From assembly GCA_024640955.1 (NCBI GenBank), contig JAHEDZ010000015.1:1-49531 (forward strand): DNA of 49,531 nt. Direction: 5' to 3'. Source of the DNA: Oceanospirillaceae bacterium (lineage in GTDB: Bacteria; Pseudomonadota; Gammaproteobacteria; Pseudomonadales; Balneatricaceae). Each line of letters starts with the position of its first letter. The stretch's first letter is position 1. Positions 18,776 to 26,514 of this stretch are shown here, piece by piece. The translations under genes and the position numbers were made by a program. Under the pieces are notes generated by a model. The model was not told where the DNA came from and made no database searches. It saw nothing but the letters and a program-made list of their open reading frames with translations.

Positions 18776-19006
18776 GTGAAACCTGATGCACAGCTTGATG
18801 CGCGTGGACTCTACTGTCCTGAACCGGTGATGATGCTGCACAATAAGATCTCTGACGTTGAAGCAGGGCAGTTGATTGAAGTCTTAGCAACAGATCCCTC
18901 CTCAGAGCGTGATATCCCGAAATTCTGTAACTTCCTGGGGCACGAGCTCGTCACTCAAGAGCAGCGCGATAACGAGTATGTCTACTTGATCCGCAAGGGC
19001 GCTTGA
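18776..19006 (+). CDS. TusA-family sulfur carrier protein
   Basis: The 76-aa protein starts at GTG 18776, with AGAAGG six bases upstream. It opens with [22 protein letters not shown], the TusA/YeeD/SirA signature with Cys in CPxP, and ends with a standard beta-alpha-beta fold ([25 protein letters not shown]). TusA passes persulfide sulfur to tRNA 2-thiouridine formation and molybdenum cofactor synthesis. It is probably the tusA orthologue; other small TusA-like carriers are possible. Confidence 0.88.
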   Translation: MKPDAQLDARGLYCPEPVMMLHNKISDVEAGQLIEVLATDPSSERDIPKFCNFLGHELVTQEQRDNEYVYLIRKGA

Positions 19007-19124
19007 TAACTCACTCACTGGCTGAATTCGCAGTGCGCGAAAAAGGGGCTTAACAAGCCTAGATATGCTGTTAAAATGCGGCATCGATTAGGGCTTTAGC
19101 CTAGGCAACAAACGAGAAGAGAAC

Positions 19125-19565
19125 GTGAGCGAACAGAACTCAGACAAAGCGCGCAACAAAAATCGCGCAGCAAACCAGGCAGCGGTAGAACTGTTGGAGA
19201 CAAACTATCCGAAGGCGTTCAACGCTGCCGAGCCGAAACCACTCAAAATCGGCATTCAGGAGGATCTGGTCTCTGAAGATAAAGTGAGCCGCGGCAAAAT
19301 TAAACGCGCCCTGGCTACCTATGTGCGCAACCCGCGCTATCTGCAGTCTATTGTTGAGGGTGCAGACCGTGTTGACCTAAATGGCGAAGCTTCAGGCACC
19401 GTCAATGAGAGCGAAGCGGGCCATGCCAAAGCGAAGCTAGTCGAGTACAAGCAGCGCCGTGTTGAGCGTCAAAAAGAACAGCGTAAACAGCAGCGCGTCG
19501 CCGAAAAAGAGGAGCGCCTCAGCAACAAGCTTGAAGCACTCTTGGCGAAAACCAACAAACACTGA
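19125..19565 (+). CDS. ProQ/FinO-domain RNA-binding protein
   Basis: The 146-aa protein has a ProQ/FinO core at about residues 18-95: AVELLETNYPKAFNAAEPKPLKIGI, then a region ending in LATYVRNPRYLQSIVEGADRVDLNGEASG, which carries the conserved Tyr/Arg of the RNA-binding face. The C-terminal 45 residues are a Lys/Arg/Gln-rich helix. It binds structured RNAs and mRNA 3' ends. It lacks the C-terminal Tudor-like domain of E. coli ProQ and is nearer the small ProQ-only proteins. The GTG start has GAGAAGAG upstream. Confidence 0.88.
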   Translation: MSEQNSDKARNKNRAANQAAVELLETNYPKAFNAAEPKPLKIGIQEDLVSEDKVSRGKIKRALATYVRNPRYLQSIVEGADRVDLNGEASGTVNESEAGHAKAKLVEYKQRRVERQKEQRKQQRVAEKEERLSNKLEALLAKTNKH

Positions 19566-19573
19566 TCTGTAGA

Positions 19574-19589
19574 TCGCCTCTTGAGGCGA
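19574..19589. repeat. Perfect palindrome after the ProQ-domain gene
   Basis: TCGCCTC-TT-GAGGCGA follows the stop by 8 bases. There is no T-run, so it is not a classical intrinsic terminator, but it would fold at the 3' end of the message. Confidence 0.45.
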
Positions 19590-19606
19590 CGGGTCGGGTT
19601 AAGGAT

Positions 19607-19645
19607 GTACGAGCGATGTGGCGCCAAGCGCTACTTCGCGATCCC
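19607..19645. repeat. REP-like element, copy 1
   Basis: The sequence around GAGCGATGTGGCGCCAAGCG followed by CTACTTCGCGATC matches the scattered intergenic element described at 31381 and 32259. It has an internal GGCGC/GCGCT-type palindrome and lies between convergent genes. Confidence 0.65.
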
Positions 19646-19669
19646 AAGTCCGGAGTTAGTGTAGACCGC

Positions 19670-20773
19670 TCAGAGCGCCGCCAGCGGGTTCGGTGCGCTA
19701 TTCCAGGGCGACTCGAAGAACTTCTGCACCGCTGCAGGGTCCACGTCACTTACGCGCTTAAAAGTCCACTCAGGTTTGCCATCTTTATCGACCAGCAGGG
19801 CACGCACACCCTCGGGAAACTCGCGATGTCTGCAACACTGTACTGATAACTCAAGCTCGGCCATAAACACCTCTTTGAGGGAGAGATGCCGGCAGCGTTG
19901 GAGCTGCTCAGCAATGATATTCACTGATAGGGGCGAACCGTGAGTGATCGCCTTTTTGGAGCGTTGAATCCATGGATCTTGGCTTTCGAGCTGGTCCATC
20001 GCTTGTATCAAATTGTTGAGCGAATCTTGATCGGTTATCCGCTGAATAAACTCAAAGTGGTCTTGAATCGGCGAATCGCTCCGGTAGAGCGCTTGCGACT
20101 CATGTTCTAGCCGGCGCAGCACACGGGTTACGCTGGTGTAGGCGTTTTCGCTCCAGTCGGCAGCAACTAACGCACTGATCAGCTCGGGCAGCTTTGCCGC
20201 ATCAACAAAGCGGTCGGCAAGCCCAAGGAAGAGCGCGTCTGCAGCGTAGATTGGGTTGCCTGTCAGGCCAAGAAATAGGCCCGTGCGACCTGGCATGCGG
20301 TTGAGGAAAAAACTAGCGCCTACATCTGGGTAGAGACCGATGGTCACTTCGGGCATAGCTAGGTGTGATGTTTGTGTGACTACGCGATGACTACAGCCGT
20401 TCATCAGACCCATGCCTCCACCCATCACATAACCACTACCCCAGCAGATGAATGGCTTAGGAAAGGTGTGAATACGGTAGTCGATGGTGTACTCGGCAGT
20501 GAAGTAGTCGACCGGGAAGCTGGAGCCCTCTTCGTTGACGATCGATTTGTAGAGATTCACCACATCACCCCCGGCGCAGAAGGCTTTCTCGCCGGCGCTG
20601 GTGAGTAGAACTGCTTTGACCCGGTCGTCACTGGCGGCTGCATCGAGGCGTGGCAGGATTAGGTCGATCATCTCCTTAGTGAGGGCGTTGAGTGAACGCT
20701 CAGAGTTGAGGTGTACCTCAAGAATAAGGTTTCTGTCATCGGTGCTGTGTTCGTGAAAGATTACGCTGCTCAT
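19670..20773 (-). CDS. 3-hydroxyisobutyryl-CoA hydrolase-type enzyme (crotonase fold)
   Basis: The 367-aa protein is crotonase-like but longer than enoyl-CoA hydratases, as expected for 3-hydroxyisobutyryl-CoA hydrolase. Visible motifs are LNALTKEMIDLI, KAFCAGGDVVNLY (oxyanion-hole loop), WGSGYVMGGGMGLMNG, the catalytic-region MPEVTIGLYPDVGASFFLNR and a C-terminal segment with EFPEGVRALLVDKDGKPEW. The inferred reaction is hydrolysis of (S)-3-hydroxyisobutyryl-CoA in valine catabolism. No other valine-pathway genes lie next to it, so the exact acyl-CoA is not proven. Confidence 0.85.
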   Translation of the reverse strand: MSSVIFHEHSTDDRNLILEVHLNSERSLNALTKEMIDLILPRLDAAASDDRVKAVLLTSAGEKAFCAGGDVVNLYKSIVNEEGSSFPVDYFTAEYTIDYRIHTFPKPFICWGSGYVMGGGMGLMNGCSHRVVTQTSHLAMPEVTIGLYPDVGASFFLNRMPGRTGLFLGLTGNPIYAADALFLGLADRFVDAAKLPELISALVAADWSENAYTSVTRVLRRLEHESQALYRSDSPIQDHFEFIQRITDQDSLNNLIQAMDQLESQDPWIQRSKKAITHGSPLSVNIIAEQLQRCRHLSLKEVFMAELELSVQCCRHREFPEGVRALLVDKDGKPEWTFKRVSDVDPAAVQKFFESPWNSAPNPLAAL

Positions 20774-20936
20774 CGAGAGTCCTAAGCTGAATCAGATCGT
20801 GATGTTATCGCGCTAGGACCTACTACTCGCAATAGTCGATCTCCAGCGCCAACCTAAAAATTAATTTGCGTGCCAATAGTAAGTGTATTAGGTGCTTCCT
20901 TCGTATTCGACTTAAGCACGGATTCCCTTGAAATTG

Positions 20937-20952
20937 TTGGGTTAAAACCCAA
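20937..20952. promoter_or_regulatory. Perfect 16-bp palindrome upstream of trxC
   Basis: TTGGGTTAAAACCCAA is a perfect palindrome ending 32 bases before the trxC ATG, between the promoter region and the ribosome binding site. It does not resemble the usual OxyR pattern. It could bind a dimeric regulator or form a leader hairpin. Confidence 0.45.
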
Positions 20953-20984
20953 TATTAGAAATATTGAATGTATATGGAGTTACC

Positions 20985-21413
20985 ATGAGCGAATCTCTTA
21001 ATCTTTCTTGTCCTCACTGCCTTGCTACCAATCGAGTTCCTGCCGACCGCTTGGAGCAGGGGCCAGCCTGTGGCAAATGTCGTAAAGCGATCTTCACGGG
21101 TGCACCCGTTGCACTCGATGAGGAGAGCTTTGGTAATTTTGTTCGTAACACTGACGTACCGGTAATTGTCGACTTTTGGGCGGGCTGGTGTGGACCCTGC
21201 CGTATGATGGCGCCCGCATTTGCTGAGGCCGCTAAGCGGATGGAACCCCAGGTTCGCTTTGCCAAGGTCGATACCGAAGCCGCACAGCAGTTGGCGGCCA
21301 AGTATGCCATCCGCAGTCTGCCAACCATGGTACGCTTTGAAAACGGCAAGGAGAAAGACCGCGCCTCAGGTGCTATGAACATCACGCAGATTATGCAGTG
21401 GGTAGGAAAGTAG
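20985..21413 (+). CDS. trxC: Thioredoxin 2 (zinc-ribbon thioredoxin TrxC)
   Basis: The 142-aa protein starts at ATG 20985 with GGAG 7 bases upstream. The N-terminal zinc ribbon has two Cys pairs (CPHC and CGKC), followed by a thioredoxin domain with the active site WCGPC and the cis-Pro in RSLPTMVRF. TrxC reduces protein disulfides in the cytoplasm and is induced under oxidative stress in enterics. The length matches the family. The stop is followed immediately by REP-like sequence. Confidence 0.95.
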   Translation: MSESLNLSCPHCLATNRVPADRLEQGPACGKCRKAIFTGAPVALDEESFGNFVRNTDVPVIVDFWAGWCGPCRMMAPAFAEAAKRMEPQVRFAKVDTEAAQQLAAKYAIRSLPTMVRFENGKEKDRASGAMNITQIMQWVGK

Positions 21414-21485
21414 AAGCGATCTGATTAAAACGCAGTTTCGCAAGAATAGGTAGGAGCGATCTACGCAAAGCGCACGTTCGCGGTT
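21411..21485. repeat. REP-like elements, copies 2 and 2' (tandem, degenerate)
   Basis: TAGGAGCGATCTACGCAAAG followed by CGCACGTTCGCGG (21451-21483) matches the family core. A more degenerate version (AAGCGAT ... ACGCAGTTTCGC) lies immediately before it and begins at the trxC stop codon. Confidence 0.55.
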
Positions 21486-21489
21486 AAAA

Positions 21490-21516
21490 GAAAAACGCGG
21501 GCTAAAAGCCCGCGTT
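21490..21516 (-). terminator. Intrinsic terminator of the TRAP/amidase operon
   Basis: AACGCGGGC (21494-21502), loop TAAAA, GCCCGCGTT (21508-21516). Read leftward, the stem runs into TTTTTCTTTT. It begins 4 bases after the stop of the 54-aa membrane protein, supporting that protein as the last gene of the operon. Confidence 0.9.
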
Positions 21517-21520
21517 CATG

Positions 21521-21685
21521 TTAGTGCTGTTCGTCAGCTCTTGCAGCCCTGAAAAAGTCAAAGCCACACATCGCAACAGCGAGCGCGCACACGATAGTTA
21601 GGTCATTGTGATTCACAGTGAAAGCAAGTATTCCAAGGAATACTGCCAGCAGTCCAAAACCAATTAGTGCCAGTATGAATCGCAT
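21521..21685 (-). CDS. 54-aa small membrane protein, last gene of the TRAP/amidase operon
   Basis: From ATG 21685 the frame reads 54 codons to TAA 21521-21523. Two hydrophobic segments are visible: FILALIGFGLLAVFLGILAF (residues about 3-22) and LTIVCALAVAMCGFDFF (about 29-45), joined by a short polar turn (TVNHNDL), with a charged tail (RAARADEQH). A very strong Shine-Dalgarno (GAGGAGGT) sits 9 bases upstream and is built from the last amidase codons; the ATG follows the amidase stop by two bases. A terminator follows directly. These signals make it a real gene. I do not recognise the family. It may be a helper of the TRAP permease or a general small membrane protein. Confidence 0.82.
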   Translation of the reverse strand: MRFILALIGFGLLAVFLGILAFTVNHNDLTIVCALAVAMCGFDFFRAARADEQH

Positions 21686-21687
21686 AG

Positions 21688-23037
21688 TTAGGCGACCTCC
21701 TCATTAACCTGTTCTTGTTGCAGACTTTGCGCCAGCCAGCGGGCCGTACGTAGCAGACGAGCATCGTCACCACGCGGTCCAACCAGCTGAATACCCATGG
21801 GTAGGCCAGACTCGCTAGTGAACACCGGAATATTAACGACCGGTGTACCGCAAAGTGTCCAGATACCGTTGAAGATCGGATCGCCAGTGCTATCTAAGCC
21901 CGGTGCAGCACCCGTCGCAGACGGCAGAATCATGGCATCGCAACGTTCAAACATCTCTTCGAGTCCAGAATTAAGAAGCTCGCGCCAATCCAGTGCAGAG
22001 ATATAGTCGCGGGCCATCACCTTTTCACCCTGGGCGATTGCATCAGCTACCTCGGCTGGGAGTTGATCAGCGTGTTGGCTAGAGTAGCGGTAGTAGCACT
22101 TAGCCATCTCGGCTAAGTTGATAGTCATACGCGCTTCAACAGCTTCATCGAACGCCTTAGGCAAGGTGGTCGAGAACACCTGCTCGCCAAGGAACTCGCC
22201 GACTTCGTTGAGTGCCGCTTTAAGCTCGTCGCTGGCGCGATCGAAACCTGGCGGCTCTACTAGAGCGAAGGTCGGGGTTACTGGAACTTTCTGGCGAGTA
22301 ATGCTGGCTGCTTGAGGGGATGGAGCAAGCGTAGTTGCGCTGTCCTTCTCATCGTAGCCGGCAAGCACATCCAGCGCTTGGCCCAAGTCCTCGATACAGG
22401 TAGCGAAGACACCAACGGTATCAAGTGTTGGAGACTGCATCAGTACACCGGTACGCGGTATCAAGCCAAAACTTGGCTTGATCGCATGTATTCCACAGAA
22501 GGATGCGGGGCGAATAACCGAGCCACCAGTCTGGGTGCCAATCGCCAGCGGTACCATTCCCGCTGCGACAGCTGCAGCAGACCCGGAGGATGAGCCGCCA
22601 GGAGTGTGGTCGAGACTGTGCGGATTACGCGTTTCGCACGGCGTAAGATAAGCGAAAGGTGTGGTACGGGTTTTACCGAAAATAATGGCACCGGCAGAGC
22701 GCAGTCGAGAAACGAGTTCGGCGTCCCGTTTGGGCACACGACCGGTATCGATCGATGTCCCGTTCTCTGTCGGGATCGCTTTGGTATCGATGATATCTTT
22801 GAGTGCCACTGGGATGCCGTGCAGAGGCCCCAGAGGGAGCCCCCGCATCCGATGTGCGTCCAGCGCCTGAGCCTGAGTACGCGCATATTCGGGGTCAAAC
22901 CATGCGAACGCCTGCACCTTCTCCTCCTGCGCTTCCACCTGACCGATGTAGGCATTCACGATCTCAAGCGCGCTGAGGTCGCCACTTATCTGGCGCTCGC
23001 GCAATGCAATCGCGGAGGTTGTTGGTAGTTCAGTCAT
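21688..23037 (-). CDS. Amidase-signature family hydrolase
   Basis: The 449-aa protein has the amidase-signature core: catalytic Lys in GIPVALKDIID (about residue 77), the glycine/serine-rich block TPGGSSSGSAAAVAAGMVPLAIGTQTGGSVIRPA carrying the cis-Ser and the nucleophile Ser, and the later FCGIHAIKPSFGLIPRTG segment. It hydrolyses an amide or a similar bond; GatA itself is unlikely because no gatB/gatC is present and the gene sits in a transporter operon. It starts 8 bases after dctM ends, so the transported ligand or a product may be an amide. Substrate is unknown. Confidence 0.88.
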   Translation of the reverse strand: MTELPTTSAIALRERQISGDLSALEIVNAYIGQVEAQEEKVQAFAWFDPEYARTQAQALDAHRMRGLPLGPLHGIPVALKDIIDTKAIPTENGTSIDTGRVPKRDAELVSRLRSAGAIIFGKTRTTPFAYLTPCETRNPHSLDHTPGGSSSGSAAAVAAGMVPLAIGTQTGGSVIRPASFCGIHAIKPSFGLIPRTGVLMQSPTLDTVGVFATCIEDLGQALDVLAGYDEKDSATTLAPSPQAASITRQKVPVTPTFALVEPPGFDRASDELKAALNEVGEFLGEQVFSTTLPKAFDEAVEARMTINLAEMAKCYYRYSSQHADQLPAEVADAIAQGEKVMARDYISALDWRELLNSGLEEMFERCDAMILPSATGAAPGLDSTGDPIFNGIWTLCGTPVVNIPVFTSESGLPMGIQLVGPRGDDARLLRTARWLAQSLQQEQVNEEVA

Positions 23038-23045
23038 GCGAGCTC

Positions 23046-24473
23046 CTATTTCGGTCCGTAGAGGAGGTTAGGTAAGTAGTAGACGATGTCCGGTACCGTG
23101 TACATCAGAATCATCGCTACAAACACCATCGCTAGGAACGGCATACACCCCTTAAAGATCTCCGTCAGCTTAACCTCAGGCGGCGCTATCCCTTTCAGAT
23201 AGTAGGCCGACATCGCCATCGGCGGGGTCAAGAACGAGGTCTGGAGGTTGAGTGCCACCAGAATACCGAAGAAGAGCGGATCGATACCGAAGATCGGCAG
23301 GAGCGGTAGGAATATCGGCACGAAGATAATGATGATCTCCGACCACTCAAGCGGCCAACCCAATAGGAAGATGATCAGCTGAGCCATCAAGAGGAAGGCG
23401 AGAGGCGACAGGTCCATACTTGTAACAAAGTCAGCCACGACGTGCTCACCACCGAGGTACGAGAAGACACTCGAGAAGGTGTATGAGCCGACAAACAACC
23501 AGCAAACCATCGCGGTGGTGCGCATTGTGAGGTAGACCGATTCACGTAGACGCTCCCAAGTTAGTGAGCGATATGCAGCTGCCAGAACAATACCACCCAA
23601 AGCACCGATTGATGCGGCCTCCGAGGGTGTTGCTAGACCACCCAGAATCGAACCCAGCACGGATAGGATCAGCGCTGCCAGTGGCAGGAAGGAGGTCAGT
23701 AGCATCCACAACACTTTGCCAAGTGGAAGATCTGGCACCTCATCTTTTGTCGGTTTAGGTGCCAATTCAGGCTGCAGCGCGGCGCGCACCATTACATAGA
23801 TAAGGTACAAGCCGGCCAGTGTTAAGCCAGGAAGTAGGGCGCCCGCGTAGAGACGCACGATGGACACACCAGATGCCGCCGCATAGACGATGAGCATAAT
23901 CGACGGAGGAATCAGAATGCCTAGCGTACCGCCCGCACAGATGATACCTGCGGCGAAGCTGCGATCGTAGCGCGCCTTGAGCATTGAGGGCAGGGCTAGC
24001 AGACCCATTAACGTTACCACTGCGCCCACGATACCGGTTGCGGTAGCAAAGAGTGCACAGGTGACCAATGCTGCAACACCCATTGAGCCGGGCAGGTTTT
24101 TAGCCGCGATATTCAGCGTAGAGAAGAGTCGTCCAACGATGTTGGCGCGCTCCACAATGTAGCCCATAAATAGGAACAGCGGGATCGCTGTAAGAACCTC
24201 ATTCGCCATAACCGAGTAGGTCTGGTTGATGAAGAGGTCGAATATTCGGTTATTGAACAGGCCTTCGATCCAGCCGCTGAATTGGCTTAGGGTATCAACA
24301 TCCCCCTTCGCCATCATGCGCTCATAGCCGCGCCACATCCGGTCAGCATCAAAGTAGGCGTAGTAGCCAAAAATGATACCCATCGCCATCAGAGTGAAAG
24401 CGATCGGGAAGCCGAGCAGTACCATAAACAGGAACAGCCCCAGCATAATAATTGCGATTATCGGGTCACTCAT
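23046..24473 (-). CDS. dctM: TRAP transporter large permease subunit (DctM)
   Basis: The 475-aa protein has about twelve or more membrane helices and the DctM hallmarks: GFPIAFTLMAMGIIFG near the N-terminus, VLTAIPLFLFMGYIVER, GGTLGILIPPSIMLIVYA and FLTPPMAMSAYYLKG. The start ATG 24473 is preferred because it overlaps no coding sequence and has GAAGG nine bases upstream; the stop of dctQ is one base before it. It couples sodium flux to uptake of the ligand delivered by DctP. The extra loop around residues 45-80 (WRGYERMMAKGD...) is typical of the larger COG4664-type permeases. Confidence 0.93.
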   Translation of the reverse strand: MSDPIIAIIMLGLFLFMVLLGFPIAFTLMAMGIIFGYYAYFDADRMWRGYERMMAKGDVDTLSQFSGWIEGLFNNRIFDLFINQTYSVMANEVLTAIPLFLFMGYIVERANIVGRLFSTLNIAAKNLPGSMGVAALVTCALFATATGIVGAVVTLMGLLALPSMLKARYDRSFAAGIICAGGTLGILIPPSIMLIVYAAASGVSIVRLYAGALLPGLTLAGLYLIYVMVRAALQPELAPKPTKDEVPDLPLGKVLWMLLTSFLPLAALILSVLGSILGGLATPSEAASIGALGGIVLAAAYRSLTWERLRESVYLTMRTTAMVCWLFVGSYTFSSVFSYLGGEHVVADFVTSMDLSPLAFLLMAQLIIFLLGWPLEWSEIIIIFVPIFLPLLPIFGIDPLFFGILVALNLQTSFLTPPMAMSAYYLKGIAPPEVKLTEIFKGCMPFLAMVFVAMILMYTVPDIVYYLPNLLYGPK

Positions 24474-24474
24474 C

Positions 24475-25098
24475 TTATCGATCCTTCGCAGTCGTTTCAG
24501 TATCAGCAAGCTGATCTTCGTGCGTGTTTTGAGAGTCTGCCTGGCGCATCAGAAGGACTTCTGTCTCTTCTACATCATCGCCGTCGAGCGATGCTAACCA
24601 GTCGCCTGTGCGGATGCAGTAAATACAACGCATCACCTGAGCAATACCTTGGAAAAGCAGGAGCACGCCGGCGGCCACGATAACCATTTTGAACTGGTAA
24701 ATGGGAATGCCAGCGGGGCTATTGACTGAGACTTCACCGTAACCCCAAGAGCGTACACCGTATTTCCAGCCAGTGAGGATTAGCGCGAGAACTCCGGGGA
24801 AGAAGAAGATGAAGTAGAGCGTTAGATCGACCTTCGCCTGAGTGCGAGGGGACCAAGTGCGGTAGATAAAGTCGCCGCGAACATGGCCGTTTTTGGAGAG
24901 TGTGTATGCGCCACCCATCATAAATAGCGTGCCGTACATGATGAACGAGACGTCTAGCGCCCAAGCGGTTGGTGAGTTCAGAGCGTAACGTACAAAGACC
25001 TCATAGCCGACGCCGAAGGCCATCACGATGATGAGCCATGCGAAAGCTTTGCCTACCCATGCGGAGAGGTTATCGGCAAAACGGATATAACCTAGCAT
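24475..25098 (-). CDS. dctQ: TRAP transporter small permease subunit (DctQ)
   Basis: The 207-aa protein has four membrane helices, with WLIIVMAFGVGYEVFVRYALNSPTAWALDVSFIMYGTLFMMGGAYTL matching the DctQ core. It is longer than usual at the C-terminus, with an acidic tail (EETEVLLMRQADSQN...). It partners DctM. It is separated from dctP by 74 bases containing a terminator-like hairpin. Confidence 0.9.
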   Translation of the reverse strand: MLGYIRFADNLSAWVGKAFAWLIIVMAFGVGYEVFVRYALNSPTAWALDVSFIMYGTLFMMGGAYTLSKNGHVRGDFIYRTWSPRTQAKVDLTLYFIFFFPGVLALILTGWKYGVRSWGYGEVSVNSPAGIPIYQFKMVIVAAGVLLLFQGIAQVMRCIYCIRTGDWLASLDGDDVEETEVLLMRQADSQNTHEDQLADTETTAKDR

Positions 25099-25110
25099 TG
25101 ATGAATCCTC

Positions 25111-25143
25111 GAAAAACTAAGCGGGGAGAGTGCTCCCCCCGCT
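25111..25143 (-). terminator. Terminator-like hairpin between dctP and dctQ
   Basis: Read leftward, AGCGGGGGGAG (25133-25143) pairs with CTCCCCGCT (25120-25128) with a two-base bulge and a four-base loop, and is followed by TAGTTTTTC. It looks like a partial terminator inside the operon. It would let the binding protein be made in excess over the permease, or stabilise the dctP message. Confidence 0.75.
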
Positions 25144-25172
25144 GTAACTGTTCTATCCAATTACTGATGTAA

Positions 25173-26318
25173 TTACATTGACAGCTTGCCCGGGAAGAAG
25201 TGGTTGTACGCAGTCACTACGTCCGCGCCCGCCATAATCTCGAAGTAACCGACACGCTCTACCCAAGCGCGCTGGCTGTCGAGGACCTTCTTCATGAATG
25301 GGTCTTTCTCGAGCTCGACAATGATCTTGTCCCAAGACGCGATCTGAGCTTCAAGAATGTTTTGAGACGTACGGTGTACCGTAACGCCTTCGTCACGCTG
25401 CAGCTCCATCAGGTCCTGAGAGTACTGGTCGAGTGCTAGCATTGTGTTAGAGGTAGACGCAGCTTCTACGCTGTGCTGCAGAATCGCCTGCAGATCTGGA
25501 TCGAGTGATTCGAACAGATCACGGTTGAAGAGGAATTCAAACGATTCAGATGCCTGGTGGTAAGAGCTGAGGTAGTAGTTTTTCGCTACGTCAGCGGCAC
25601 CGAAACGGCGGTCTGAAGTTGGGTTGTTGAATTCGAATGCGTCGATGACACCACGTTCCATCGCTGGAACGATTTCGCCGCCTGGTAGCTGTGCAACTGC
25701 CATGCCCATGTTTTGCAGCAGGTCAGCTGCAAGGCCCACGGTACGGTACTTAAAGCCGTTCAGGTCTTCGGCCTTGGTCACTTCACCTTTGAACCAACCG
25801 AATGGCTGCGGGAACATTGGGAAGCCCATCATGCCGACTACGTTCAGGTCCATTGTGTCCTGAGTTAGTTCGCGGTACAGCTCCTGGCCGCCCCCTTTAT
25901 AGAACCAGCCCATCATGGTGTTGGCATTACCGCCAAATACCGGGCCAGTACCGAACAGAGACGCTGCTTTATTCTTGCCATACCAGTAAACTGGTACTGA
26001 GTGGGCCGCATCAATAACGCCGTCATGTACTGCGTCGAGCACCTGGAAGGCTTTTACAACTGCACCCGCTGGCAGCAGTTCAATTTTCAGACGACCACCT
26101 GACATCGCCTCAACGCGATCGGCGTATTGCTGTGCCATCTCTTGGAAGATGTCAGACGCTGACCATGAGGATTGCATTTTGATAGTGATTGTTTTTGCGT
26201 GACCGCCAGCAAGCACTGCTGGAGCAGCAACTGCACCTGCTGCCAGGGCACCGGCAGCTGCGCCGCCTTTCAGGAATGAGCGACGATTAATCGCCTTGTC
26301 TTCGGTTTTCTTTGACAT
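25173..26318 (-). CDS. dctP: TRAP transporter solute-binding protein (DctP, COG4663-like), Tat-exported
   Basis: The 381-aa periplasmic protein begins with a twin-arginine signal (NRRSFLKGG, then AGALAAGAVAAPAVLAGGHA). The mature part is DctP-type: FQEMAQQYADRVEAMSGGRLKIELLPAGAVV, GFKYRTVGLAADLL with the conserved ligand Arg, and GVIDAFEFNNPTSDRRFG. These features recall the FcbT1 group labelled mannitol/chloroaromatic compound transport; ligands there are often organic acids or 2-oxo acids, so specificity is open. Tat export suggests folding before translocation. First gene of the operon with dctQ, dctM, amidase and a 54-aa protein. Confidence 0.92.
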   Translation of the reverse strand: MSKKTEDKAINRRSFLKGGAAAGALAAGAVAAPAVLAGGHAKTITIKMQSSWSASDIFQEMAQQYADRVEAMSGGRLKIELLPAGAVVKAFQVLDAVHDGVIDAAHSVPVYWYGKNKAASLFGTGPVFGGNANTMMGWFYKGGGQELYRELTQDTMDLNVVGMMGFPMFPQPFGWFKGEVTKAEDLNGFKYRTVGLAADLLQNMGMAVAQLPGGEIVPAMERGVIDAFEFNNPTSDRRFGAADVAKNYYLSSYHQASESFEFLFNRDLFESLDPDLQAILQHSVEAASTSNTMLALDQYSQDLMELQRDEGVTVHRTSQNILEAQIASWDKIIVELEKDPFMKKVLDSQRAWVERVGYFEIMAGADVVTAYNHFFPGKLSM

Positions 26319-26514
26319 GTCTAAACCTCGTTTACGATTTTTTGTTGTATTTCCGTATAACGTTGTAGAGCTAGATCAGGTGGAGGCCAGGCCGGCCAGC
26401 CAGATATGGCCCCATAATCTAGTGCCTACCTACTCAAAGAGAGAGTGTTCGGCACACGTGATAATACGTCTTTTCGGTCATACCGGTTCTCTGAATGATT
26501 TTCATATGATGAAA

